From Chryseosolibacter histidinae (GTDB taxonomy: Bacteria; Bacteroidota; Bacteroidia; Cytophagales; Cyclobacteriaceae): DNA of 64,000 nt. The DNA is taken from NCBI RefSeq assembly GCF_018598225.1, contig NZ_JAHESF010000018.1, forward strand, positions 62,001-126,000, read 5' to 3'. The position numbers and the translations under genes were made by a program. Each line of letters opens with the position of its first letter. Position 1 is the first letter of the stretch. The notes under the pieces are model-generated. The model was given only the letters and a program-made list of their open reading frames with translations, made no database searches and was not told the origin of the DNA. This document shows, one piece after another, positions 50,986-59,800 of this stretch.

Positions 50986-53219
50986 TTCGGTTCGCTGATC
51001 ACGCCCAGGTATCGTCCCATCCAGTAGGGCAAGAGCCATATGTCGCCTGCGCTGTGCTCGGAAGTTCCGTTGTCGCCGCCGTCGAGGTGAAAGCGGTTGG
51101 CATTGTGCCGGCGGATCGCAAGCTCATCCGGTGGCAACACTTCCGTAATGGTCTGTCCCCGGAAGTTGGGTGCGATGTGCTCGATGTCTTTGCGTTCGCT
51201 GTTCTTAACGCTCCATCCGATCAGGTCGAGCGGATATTCCTGCAGGTACCAGACGGCTTCTTCCAGGTCGAAATCGCTCGCTCCCGTCATGGCTGTAACG
51301 ATATTCCACGCTCCTTCCTTTTCTGGCCGTTCGATCTCCCAATGGTCAATGATCGCCTCTCTGAACTTCGTCTTCAATGTATCATTCAAGGCGTACCGGT
51401 ATAAGCCCCAGTACCCGAGGAAGTACATTTCGTCATCGGAATGGTTCCACGCTTCCGACAACATCCGGCTCCACTCGTCCGCATCCGGTGGCGCCATGCC
51501 CACTTCTTTCATGGGCCGCATCAGGTTCTCATAGTAACCGTGCTTCGTCATCAGCTCGAAAGCCTTTTCTTTGTACACTTCCTTCTTCGTAAAGTGATAG
51601 GCGGTCTGCAGCATGGCCACGATGTTGGATGCATTGATCTTACGGTCGCCCACCATCTTCGGACGGGCATTCACATATTCCGGATTCCATTTCCCCCATA
51701 GTGTGGGCTCGCCATTCCAGTCAACAAGATACATATTGTGATCGATGATATGCTGCATCATTGAGTCGATGAGCACAATGGCCCGCTTTTTCAGGTCTGC
51801 ATCTTCGATAAGCTCGGCCATCACACCGAACGCAAAAATGTGGCCGATCGCTTCGTCGCTGCTGGTGGTTGATTTCCAATCCCACTCCGGATGACTGGCC
51901 CTTCTCCATGGCTTGTCCTCGTACTTGTAACCACGCCGTTCGAACGAGCGTGAAGGGAAACCTTTCACACCGTTTATGGTGTACAGCCGCTCCATGGCCT
52001 CCATCGATTCGCGGCAGTTCTGCAGGGCATCTTCAGATTTTGTCACGGCATACCGGAACACTTCCGCCCCGAGGTACATGGACGTCCACAGGCCGTCGTT
52101 GTCGGAATCTTCCAGTGTGCCCGTATCAACATTCCCGTCTTTCATGCCACTGATCGTACCGTTGAATCCGTGGCGGATATGCCTTTCACGCACCTGCTGC
52201 TGAAAGAATTCCGCTTTTTCATGCAGGGTCATTTCCTGGAAACAGATCTCGCCAAGGCCTTTGTCCGTGAGGATGAGTACGGAGTTGTTTCGGCCTTTGG
52301 CGATATCGATGACCTGATCGGAAGGAAGCCAGCGCTTCGAAGCATAGTAGTTGAACTTGCCATCGCGTCTCAGCATAAAAGCGCCCCGCGATGAACCGAA
52401 CCAGAGCTTTCCATCGATCTCCTCTACTGCAGTGATGTCGGTCCATGGAAGTTTCTTTTGAATGTCACCGGTCTGTTTTTTCGTTGCGGCATCAAGCCTG
52501 AAATAACCGTCGCCTGTACCAACGATGATCTCCTGGTTATTGGCGGCCAATGTAAAACACTGAAGGTCGTTTCCTTCGAATACGGGCTGCAGGGTTTTAT
52601 CTTTCCATGAGAACACCGAAAGCGCCTTATTGCCCAGCAACCAGAAGATATTCCGTGAACCGTCGAACAGGATATCGATCACGGGCTCGTCCGCATCGCC
52701 TTTCCACACCACGGTAGAATCGCTCACGTACTGCAGTGTGCGGCCATCGGAAATAAGGAAATCGAAATTTTCCCCGCCGGCAACCTGGGAAGCGCCCGAC
52801 AATGTGTGCCGCGCATAGAGATTTCCAGCCCAGGCGTTGCTCAGCACGGCTTTATCATCCACATAAACAAAATGATCGCGATATAAAGTGATACCGGCAA
52901 TTTTCTTATCACTGATGGGACGGTACGACACATCGGGCACCAGCGTGCCCGGATACAGGAGCGCCCCGGCATGTGGCCTGTACAACCCTTTCGATGTAGC
53001 GATCTGGATCACACCATTGCGATCGCAAAACACCTTGCGCAGCTTCACGCTGTCAGTAAGGTCATACTTCTTGCTGAAATCCTGTACAAAGGGCTTATCC
53101 TGATGCACCGGTTGTGTTCCATTGCTCCCGGGATCGCTACAGGAGACGATGAGGACAATAAAAAGAAGTGCAACTAAAAAAACACCAGACTTGAGAATAT
53201 TGCGGATAAACTGTTTCAT
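50970..53219 (-). CDS. Lipoprotein with N-terminal beta-propeller and C-terminal alpha/alpha-barrel domain
   Basis: The ATG at 53219 gives 749 residues with a lipoprotein signal (LLFIVLIVSC, Cys27). Residues about 45-370 show propeller-like blades resembling two-component-regulator propeller repeats (GVIQIATSKGLYRP, IDGKLWFGSSRGAFMLRRDG, NNSVLILTDKGLGEI). From about 400 an (alpha/alpha)6-barrel-like domain follows, rich in aromatic and acidic residues (GTLEDSDNDGLWTSMYLGAEVFRYAVT, SSDEAIGHIFAFGVMAEL, MLSEAWNHSDDEMYFLGYWGLYRYAL). Such barrels occur in glycoside hydrolases, lyases and epimerases. No specific family or catalytic pair was recognised. The final residues (HSR) and stop come from a family A repeat. 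Confidence 0.72.
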   Translation of the reverse strand: MKQFIRNILKSGVFLVALLFIVLIVSCSDPGSNGTQPVHQDKPFVQDFSKKYDLTDSVKLRKVFCDRNGVIQIATSKGLYRPHAGALLYPGTLVPDVSYRPISDKKIAGITLYRDHFVYVDDKAVLSNAWAGNLYARHTLSGASQVAGGENFDFLISDGRTLQYVSDSTVVWKGDADEPVIDILFDGSRNIFWLLGNKALSVFSWKDKTLQPVFEGNDLQCFTLAANNQEIIVGTGDGYFRLDAATKKQTGDIQKKLPWTDITAVEEIDGKLWFGSSRGAFMLRRDGKFNYYASKRWLPSDQVIDIAKGRNNSVLILTDKGLGEICFQEMTLHEKAEFFQQQVRERHIRHGFNGTISGMKDGNVDTGTLEDSDNDGLWTSMYLGAEVFRYAVTKSEDALQNCRESMEAMERLYTINGVKGFPSRSFERRGYKYEDKPWRRASHPEWDWKSTTSSDEAIGHIFAFGVMAELIEDADLKKRAIVLIDSMMQHIIDHNMYLVDWNGEPTLWGKWNPEYVNARPKMVGDRKINASNIVAMLQTAYHFTKKEVYKEKAFELMTKHGYYENLMRPMKEVGMAPPDADEWSRMLSEAWNHSDDEMYFLGYWGLYRYALNDTLKTKFREAIIDHWEIERPEKEGAWNIVTAMTGASDFDLEEAVWYLQEYPLDLIGWSVKNSERKDIEHIAPNFRGQTITEVLPPDELAIRRHNANRFHLDGGDNGTSEHSAGDIWLLPYWMGRYLGVISEPKAHSR

Positions 53220-53307
53220 TCCTACTAATGTATTTAACAAGAGTAGTGAAAATCAGTATTCCGTTGGACGTATTTTACGTTTATGAAGTCGTGGTTTGCG
53301 AAAGAAG

Positions 53308-53441
53308 AGTCCACGGTCGACAGTCCACAGCCGTATGGTGAAATGTCACCCGTACAGCTTCGATTCAGTTACCCTTACTCCATTCGCGCATCTGCCTTCG
53401 GAGGAAAAATGCTGTGGACCGTCGACGGTGGACCGTGGACT
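53308..53441. repeat. Family A inverted repeat pair
   Basis: Left arm 53308-53331 (AGTCCACGGTCGACAGTCC and on) and right arm 53411-53441 (GCTGTGGACCGTCGACGG and on) are inverted copies about 80 nt apart. The right arm overlaps the TAG stop of the lipoprotein gene ending at 53440. Confidence 0.75.
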
Positions 53442-53886
53442 ATTTCATCATTTCAAACACATGGTTTCCGCTGACGGATTGCTGACGTCCTGCTCCGTAA
53501 GTGGTTTTATTCCATACCAGTGAGAGCGTGAGAACGTTTTCGTCGAGCTTCTCGATCGTTACCGTGACGCCGTTATCACGATCGATGGTTTTGTCGTCGA
53601 TCAGCTTCCATGTTCCGGTGGATGGCCATACCGGATCTCCATTTTGTGCGGTATAGGTGCCCACGCCTGCCGTAAGGATCATGCCGGTGTAAAGGTTAGT
53701 TTGGTCGACGCCATCAACGGTAACTTTGTTGAGCTTCCACGAAGCTGACTTCAGCAATCTTTCCGTTCTTGCCCTGGCAGACTCTCCTTCATCTTTGTTG
53801 CATCCGCTAAAGGTGGTTAAGAGAACCACGCAGGCCATGGCTAAGAGGCTCTCCAGTCTATAGATTATTTTCATTGCGCTGTTCAT
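53440..53886 (-). CDS. Small lipoprotein, lipocalin-like fold suspected
   Basis: 148 residues from an ATG that overlaps the stop of the large ELW-repeat gene (ATGA); a second ATG at 53874 is also possible. A lipoprotein signal ends in TTFSGC. The mature part has repeated beta segments (SASWKLNKVTVDGVD, GTYTAQNGDPVWPSTGTWKLIDDKTIDRDNG, VLTLSLVWNKTTY), the pattern of a Bacteroidota lipocalin-like domain. The overlap implies translational coupling to the T9SS cargo gene. Function unknown. The stop codon is inside a family A repeat. Confidence 0.72.
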   Translation of the reverse strand: MNSAMKIIYRLESLLAMACVVLLTTFSGCNKDEGESARARTERLLKSASWKLNKVTVDGVDQTNLYTGMILTAGVGTYTAQNGDPVWPSTGTWKLIDDKTIDRDNGVTVTIEKLDENVLTLSLVWNKTTYGAGRQQSVSGNHVFEMMK

Positions 53887-56800
53887 TGGTTGTTCTTGAT
53901 AAATCTGATGGTGCTGTTATACCTGTTCGAGCGGGCGCCGATCACGTACACGCCGGCGGGGAAATGAGATACGTTGATAACGGTTTGCTCGCCTGTGACT
54001 TCAGCATGGTGTACTTCCCTTCCATCCACGCCACGGATGCTGATCTTCTTCACACCACTTCCCGGGAGCGTCAACAAGATATTGTGCGAAGCAGGATTCG
54101 GATAAGCCTTCACTTCGATGCCTGCCACCGCCTCGATGCCGGTGATCACAATTACCGCTGCCTCTGATGTTGCAACAGCACAATCATCGGCAGTAACTTT
54201 GACCACATAGGTTCCAGGCGCATTTACCGTGTAAGTGGAAGAAGTCGCGCCATTGACCGCTTCATTGTTCCTGTACCATTGGTTTCCGGCTGAAGCGCTG
54301 GAGGTGAGTGTCGGAACTTCAGGATTGGCAAAACTCGAAGTAACCAAAGGTTTGGCAGGATTAACACAGAAAGACCGGGTGACTGACTGCGCTGCGTTGT
54401 AACCACTGTTCCCTTCCTGCCTGGCTGTGATGCTGGCGCGACCTGCCCTGAGCAGCGTAACCTGTCCGTTCGCAATGCTGACGATCGAAGGGGTTGTTGT
54501 TTCAAAAGATACCGGCAGGTTCGAAGTAGCGGTGGCCGTCAGCTGAAACGCAGATGAGCCTTCAGCTTTGTCAGCAAGCTCACCAAAAGTGAGAGTCTGA
54601 CTGGCCTTCGCTACGGTAAGTGTATGCGCAACAGGCGTGGCGGCGGCAAAGATGTCATTGCCCGGCTGTTTTGCCGTGATGGTGGCAGTACCCCCTCCCA
54701 CAATGGTGATGGTGTTGCCCGATACAGTTGCCACCGAGGTGTTGGAGCTTTCGAAAAGAACAGTTAAACCAGAAGAAGCAGTAGCGGTGACTACGAATGC
54801 TGCATCGCCGTAAGTCTTCGAAGCAAGCGCCTCAAATCCCGTAATCGACTGAGGGCAGCCAATGGGATCTGTGCTGGCATCGTGACTGAAAAGCTCCGTG
54901 CCTGTAGTGGCACTGCTGGCAACAACGAGAATTTTTCCATTGGCCACAGCGAGCAATCCACCTTCTTCAATGTGAATGGACGGATCATGATCAAACGCAA
55001 CCGTACTGCACAACGCGCCCGTGGTCACCCAGAGGCTGCGACCATTGGCCGGATCGTCGGCTATAAAGTATAACCCCTTTCCGACAGCCGTGAGACCATA
55101 CACACCGCCGTCCTGATCTCCTTCAACGATATCCATTACCAAGGTTGTTCCCGCGGCCGTGCCATCGCTTCTCCAAAGCTCATTTCCATGCTCATGATCA
55201 TAGGCCACAAAATAGAGCGTGTTATTGACTGCTCTCAGGGAAGATGGTTCTGAAGATCCATCGCCTTCTTCAATGTCTTTGACCATGGCCGTGCCTGCCG
55301 CGGTACCGTCACTCTTCCAGAGCTCAACGCCATGGGTACCATCGCCAGCCACAAAATAAAGTGTGCCGTTAACATGGGTAAGATCTCTCGGGTATTCCGA
55401 CATCCCCGAAGCATCCTTCACACGTACAGTTCCTGCATCCGTGCCATTGCTTTTCCACAGCTCGATCTGCTCATCATTGTTGTATGCCACAAAATAGAGT
55501 GTGCCATTCACATTCGTGAGATAAGCAGGATACGAGCTGCTACCGCTGTTGGTAGCAATATCTTTCACCATCAGTGTACCGGCCGCTGTGCCGTCACTTT
55601 TCCACAGCTCACTTCCGTAAGTACCGTCGCCGGCATTGAAATACAATGTACCGTTGACGTTTGTGAGGTAAGCCAGATTGCTGCCATTATCACCGGGAAC
55701 GATATCTTTCACCAGCACAGTTCCGGACGCGGTACCATCACTTTTCCACAGCTCCTGTCCGTAAGTATTTTCGTAACGGGGCATGAAATAAAGTGTACCA
55801 TTCACACTGGTAAGCCAGGCCGGATAACTTCCATCGGCTCCCTCAAGGATGTCCTTCACCAGCACAGTTCCTGCAAGGGTACCATCTGTTTTCCAGAGCT
55901 CGGTGCCGTGGGCCTCCCCTTCGCCTTTGAAGAAGAGTGTATTGCCAACAGCCACCAGCGGAGGCCCATCGCCATCATCTTCGTTGTAAACTGATATGGA
56001 TGTACTGATCACCGACGTTCCCGCGGGTGTGCCATCACTTTTGTAAAGCCTGTAAGCCTGCCCGTCGTGCGCAACAAAATAGGTGGTATTGCCGATCACC
56101 ACTGCATTTTCAGGATTTGAAGATGCCGTGGTATTATTGATGTTTTTCAAAAGCGAGGTACCCGCCGCGGTGCCATCACTTTTCCAAAGCTCGTTGCCGT
56201 CCGCCATAGTCTTTGCCGTAAAAACAAAAGAACCATTGAACGTTGTTAAACCAAAGGGATCGCTGTCAGCAGTGCCTGGTTCGATGTCCTTCACCAGTAC
56301 CGTACCGGCTTCAGTGCCATCGCTCTTCCACAATTCATTGCCTGATGCGGCGGTGCGGGCGGCGAAGTACAAGGTACCGTTGTGATTGGTAAGGTAGGCG
56401 AAGTCTCCGTCGAGCGATCCTTCATTGGGTATTGTATTGATATCTTTAACCATCACCGTTCCAACGGCGGTGCCATCGGTTTTGAACAGCTCCTGTCCGT
56501 GCGTGTTGTCCTGGGCATAGAAATACAAGGCGCTTCCCATGGCCACCAACGAGCTCGGATTTAAAACGGTAGTCGAGACCGCAGCAGTGCCTCCCGTAGT
56601 ACCATCCGAGGCGAACAACCTATACCGCTCCTCGGCATTCCCATCGAAAGCGGAAAAATAAAGCTTGTTATTAAATACGGTCAGGTACTGGGCACCCGAG
56701 GCGTCACTGCCCGGAAACACGTCTTTCAACAGCACTGTTCCGCCGCTGGTGCCATCGCTTTTCCAGAGCTCACGTCCTGCAGTACCATCATCGGCACTGA

Positions 56801-57542
56801 AGTATAAAACGTTATTCATTACAGTCAGAAAAACCGGGTACCCTCCCGATGCTCCTGCCCTGATATTTTTCACGATGACCGTACCTGCAGCGGTGCCGTC
56901 ACTCTTCCACAACTCGATACCGTTCACGCTTTCAAAGGCCCTGAAGAAGAGCGATCCGTTCATCACCTTCAGGTCGCCGATCATGCTGTCTCCTGACCCC
57001 GGAGAGATGTCCTTTACCATCACTGTTCCTGCCGTAGTGCCATCGGTTTTCCACAATTCTCTTCCATTTGTTCCATCATTGGCAACGAAATACAACGTTG
57101 TGTTCAGGATCACAAACTCGAAAGCGGAGCTGCCTTCTTCTCCCGGGTTGATATCCTTTACCATCACGGTGCCAGCCTCCGTTCCGTCTGTCTTCCAAAG
57201 CTCATCGCCATGCGTGGCATCGGTGGCTATAAAAAACACTGTGCTATTAAATGTGATAAAAGAATGTACAGTGCTCGAACCACTGCCCGCATTGATGTCT
57301 TTGACCAGCGATGTGCCAGCAGGGGTACCATCGGTTTTCCAAAGCTCGGCGCCCTGTTCATACGTGGAGGCGCTGAACAACATCAGGCTGTTGCTGACCT
57401 TATAGAACTGCGATGCATCGCTGCCCGTACCGTTGACAGCGAGATCTTTTACAAGTGAAAGCTGCGCCTGGACGGTGTTGCTACCCAGCAACAAAAGGAG
57501 GAGCATTGAAAGCCATCGGACACATAAGTAGATCCTGATCAT
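53883..57542 (-). CDS. Large secreted ELWxxDGTxxGT-repeat protein with T9SS sorting domain
   Basis: 1219 residues with a signal peptide (LSMLLLLLLGSNTVQA). About residues 25-865 contain 16 copies of a roughly 48-residue unit centred on ELWKSDGTAAGTVLVKDI; units 6 and 10 are degenerate (RLFASDGTTGGT, RLYKSDGTPAGT), and a partial unit follows the last. The repeats probably form one or more beta-propellers. Next come Ig-like or MBG-type beta domains (SKTYGDAAFVVTATASSGLTVLFESS). The C-terminus is a type A sorting domain (VKAYPNPASHNILLTLPG and FPAGVYVIGARSNRY) directing export and surface attachment by the type IX system. The ligand is unknown. Confidence 0.92.
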   Translation of the reverse strand: MIRIYLCVRWLSMLLLLLLGSNTVQAQLSLVKDLAVNGTGSDASQFYKVSNSLMLFSASTYEQGAELWKTDGTPAGTSLVKDINAGSGSSTVHSFITFNSTVFFIATDATHGDELWKTDGTEAGTVMVKDINPGEEGSSAFEFVILNTTLYFVANDGTNGRELWKTDGTTAGTVMVKDISPGSGDSMIGDLKVMNGSLFFRAFESVNGIELWKSDGTAAGTVIVKNIRAGASGGYPVFLTVMNNVLYFSADDGTAGRELWKSDGTSGGTVLLKDVFPGSDASGAQYLTVFNNKLYFSAFDGNAEERYRLFASDGTTGGTAAVSTTVLNPSSLVAMGSALYFYAQDNTHGQELFKTDGTAVGTVMVKDINTIPNEGSLDGDFAYLTNHNGTLYFAARTAASGNELWKSDGTEAGTVLVKDIEPGTADSDPFGLTTFNGSFVFTAKTMADGNELWKSDGTAAGTSLLKNINNTTASSNPENAVVIGNTTYFVAHDGQAYRLYKSDGTPAGTSVISTSISVYNEDDGDGPPLVAVGNTLFFKGEGEAHGTELWKTDGTLAGTVLVKDILEGADGSYPAWLTSVNGTLYFMPRYENTYGQELWKSDGTASGTVLVKDIVPGDNGSNLAYLTNVNGTLYFNAGDGTYGSELWKSDGTAAGTLMVKDIATNSGSSSYPAYLTNVNGTLYFVAYNNDEQIELWKSNGTDAGTVRVKDASGMSEYPRDLTHVNGTLYFVAGDGTHGVELWKSDGTAAGTAMVKDIEEGDGSSEPSSLRAVNNTLYFVAYDHEHGNELWRSDGTAAGTTLVMDIVEGDQDGGVYGLTAVGKGLYFIADDPANGRSLWVTTGALCSTVAFDHDPSIHIEEGGLLAVANGKILVVASSATTGTELFSHDASTDPIGCPQSITGFEALASKTYGDAAFVVTATASSGLTVLFESSNTSVATVSGNTITIVGGGTATITAKQPGNDIFAAATPVAHTLTVAKASQTLTFGELADKAEGSSAFQLTATATSNLPVSFETTTPSIVSIANGQVTLLRAGRASITARQEGNSGYNAAQSVTRSFCVNPAKPLVTSSFANPEVPTLTSSASAGNQWYRNNEAVNGATSSTYTVNAPGTYVVKVTADDCAVATSEAAVIVITGIEAVAGIEVKAYPNPASHNILLTLPGSGVKKISIRGVDGREVHHAEVTGEQTVINVSHFPAGVYVIGARSNRYNSTIRFIKNNQ

Positions 57543-57813
57543 ATGAATTTATTTTGTTTTTCTGAGCGCAAATGACTGGATGCAGACCTGCAGGAACGGC
57601 GTTGTTCTGCGTGTAAGATTTTGTTCACAATTGACAGAATAATAAGATTGGATAAACTCCTGTCAGGAGAGGCAGTCACTGCCGGGGTTAATGTAGCAAG
57701 CAGCGAAAAAACAGTCTGCACCAAAGTCATGGGTCAAAAATGCCCAACGCTGTGATCAGAAAATAAAATAGTATTCGGACAAAAATTAGGACAATGCAAT
57801 AATGCACTGATTA
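57543..57813. other. Intergenic region between ELW-repeat gene and TPR/LuxR gene
   Basis: 271 bp holding the upstream region of the ELW-repeat gene and the 3' end of the regulator gene. No gene, strong hairpin or recognisable promoter could be assigned. Confidence 0.4.
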
Positions 57814-59412
57814 TCAGACGGCATTCAGCTCAAGATCGTCCAGTCCTTTTTCTGCAGACATGCCGATCTTGGCACGGAGACGCTGGCGTGTCTTGTACAC
57901 GGTCTGGTCAGAAACCCCCAGCATGCTGGCAATTTCCCTTGTGCCGAGGTTGAGATGTGTGAGGGCCATGAGGCGGGTTTCAGCCGGTGTCAGGTCATAA
58001 AACTGCTCCCGCAAACGGTTGAAGAACCCGGGATGCACTTTGTCAAAGATCACCCTGAACTGGCTCCAGTCATCTTCCGTGAGCAGCTTGGCCCGTGTAA
58101 GAGCGTTGCTCAAATCGGTAAGTTTTTCCTGTTGTGTTTGACCGGCTTCCGCAGAAAGTGCCGCCAGTTGTAGCTGAAGCTCTTCGAGAAGCTTGTTCTT
58201 TTGCTGGAGAAATGCGGTAGTGGTGCCGAGCTCTCTTTCACTGCTTTCGAGGGCAAGCTGCGCCTTTTCGCGTTCGGCCACAAGGTGCGCCTCTTTTTCC
58301 CGGTAACGGACCGTCTGCAGCTTTTTGGAAAGGAACAAAGTGATTACGAGGAAAATGGACGCCAGTGCCGCTACCGAGACCAGGATGATGACAATGCGAT
58401 GACTTTCTTCCTTTGCTTTCAGCAGCTCGATCTCCCGGTCTTTCTTCTCGGTCTCATAACCATATTGGAGCTCTGCAACGATCCTCGCCTTCTCTGCATT
58501 GAAAAGGGTGTCTGAAAGCTTACGATGTTCTTTGTAATAGTGTAATGCTTTGGAGAACTCACCCTTGGCTTCGTATGAATCGGTCAGGATCTGGAGCAGG
58601 TCCGCGGAGCGCTCGTCCATATGCATCTCACGCGCCTTCTCAAGTCCGGTGCCGGCAAGCGCAATGGCATCCTTATAGTTTTTCGTGAGGTACGCAAGGT
58701 TTGCCTTGTAGGCGATGCCATGAAGGACCCCATACGGATCGCCGGTGCTATCGTAATAACGTACCGGATATTGCAGCAGCGCTTCAGCTTCCTTATAACG
58801 GCCCTGGAATGAATAGACGTACGCAATGTTGTACTGCCCGCTGGCGACGATCGCATTCCTGCTTTCTTTTGGAAGCAGCTTTGCCTGCTCGAGCGAGCGG
58901 TCAAGATAGTATAACGCACTATCATTGTTTCCGGAGCGGCGAAAGATGACACCGAGGTTCTGGTAATCAAGGGCCACGCCCTCTTTGTCATCCAATTGGC
59001 GATCAAGAACAAGAGCCTGCTTGAGATAACGGATGGCGTCGGCATACCTTCCCTGTGCATCAATCACCCTGGCGATGTTGGCGAGGGTCGCTACCTGTTT
59101 CCGCGGCATGTTGAGCCTGTCGGAGATGGTGAGTGACCTGATCAGGTTTTGCTGCGCTGAAGAATAATGACCCTGGATGCCTTCCGTTGTACCGATGAGG
59201 TGGTAGGCCCTGGCTTCCAGCGTATCGTTTTTTATGGCGAGGGCAATTTTCAGCGCTTCGCTGGCCAGCAACCGCGAAGAATCAGGACTGATGAACATCA
59301 GGGAGTCACTGGCCATGAGGTAGCGCTCCGCTTCGTGCCGCTGGGCAAGCGCAGTGAAAGAAAATGCAAAAAGAAAAACGATTGAAAGAAGCGGTCGGGG
59401 TCTGCGACACAT
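57814..59412 (-). CDS. Membrane regulator with periplasmic TPR domain and LuxR-type helix-turn-helix
   Basis: 532 residues. A signal-like N-terminus is followed by TPR repeats to about residue 320 (ALVLDRQLDDKEGVALDYQNLGVIFRRSGNNDSALYYLDRSLEQA). One membrane helix (RIVIILVSVAALASIFLVITLFL, about 345-367) comes next, then a coiled coil and a C-terminal HTH (LTPAETRLMALTHLNLGTREIASMLGVSDQTVYKTRQRLRAKIG). It would sense a signal on the periplasmic side and bind DNA while membrane-anchored. It is divergent from the susC gene at 59801, so that SusCD operon is a candidate target. Confidence 0.85.
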   Translation of the reverse strand: MCRRPRPLLSIVFLFAFSFTALAQRHEAERYLMASDSLMFISPDSSRLLASEALKIALAIKNDTLEARAYHLIGTTEGIQGHYSSAQQNLIRSLTISDRLNMPRKQVATLANIARVIDAQGRYADAIRYLKQALVLDRQLDDKEGVALDYQNLGVIFRRSGNNDSALYYLDRSLEQAKLLPKESRNAIVASGQYNIAYVYSFQGRYKEAEALLQYPVRYYDSTGDPYGVLHGIAYKANLAYLTKNYKDAIALAGTGLEKAREMHMDERSADLLQILTDSYEAKGEFSKALHYYKEHRKLSDTLFNAEKARIVAELQYGYETEKKDREIELLKAKEESHRIVIILVSVAALASIFLVITLFLSKKLQTVRYREKEAHLVAEREKAQLALESSERELGTTTAFLQQKNKLLEELQLQLAALSAEAGQTQQEKLTDLSNALTRAKLLTEDDWSQFRVIFDKVHPGFFNRLREQFYDLTPAETRLMALTHLNLGTREIASMLGVSDQTVYKTRQRLRAKIGMSAEKGLDDLELNAV

Positions 59413-59477
59413 GGGATTACAGGGGTTCTGGGGCCTAATTTAGGGAATTCTTCGGTATAATCCGGATAGCCTTCGAA

Positions 59478-59565
59478 GGTACGAGGGACGAATAAGAAGG
59501 TACGAGGGACGAAGTACGAGGTACGATTGGGCACCCCACGTACCTCGTATTTCGTACCTCCGCCC
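59478..59565. repeat. GGTACGAGGGACGA-word repeats (family B), inverted pair
   Basis: 59478-59536 repeats AAGGTACGAGGGACGAA and GAAGTACGAGGTACGA. 59539-59561 is the inverted form (ACGTACCTCGTATTTCGTACC). It lies in the 388-bp divergent region between the TPR/LuxR gene and susC; the remaining bases to 59800 hold no recognisable gene. Confidence 0.7.
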
Positions 59566-59800
59566 TTCGTTATTTCCAAAATGTTTTTTCTCCTCCAATG
59601 TTCGGTATTTTAACCGGCCAACTTATACCAATCCTGACCATAATATTCACGCATTTCGCACTGCTGTCACTGATTTAGGGTGAGTTCCTGCCATTCAAAA
59701 TAATACTTTTCGAGGGGCGCTTTTCAGTGGTGGTTTCACAAGATTAGAGTAACGTCATCGGCAGATGATGGAGTTTGAATTAAACATAACCTAAAATTCA

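Noticed and set aside
54900-57400. Regularly spaced near-identical DNA units that might look like a CRISPR array
   Set aside because: The units are about 140 bp and keep the reading frame of the ELWxxDGT protein repeats; there are no short direct repeats with unique spacers and no cas genes.
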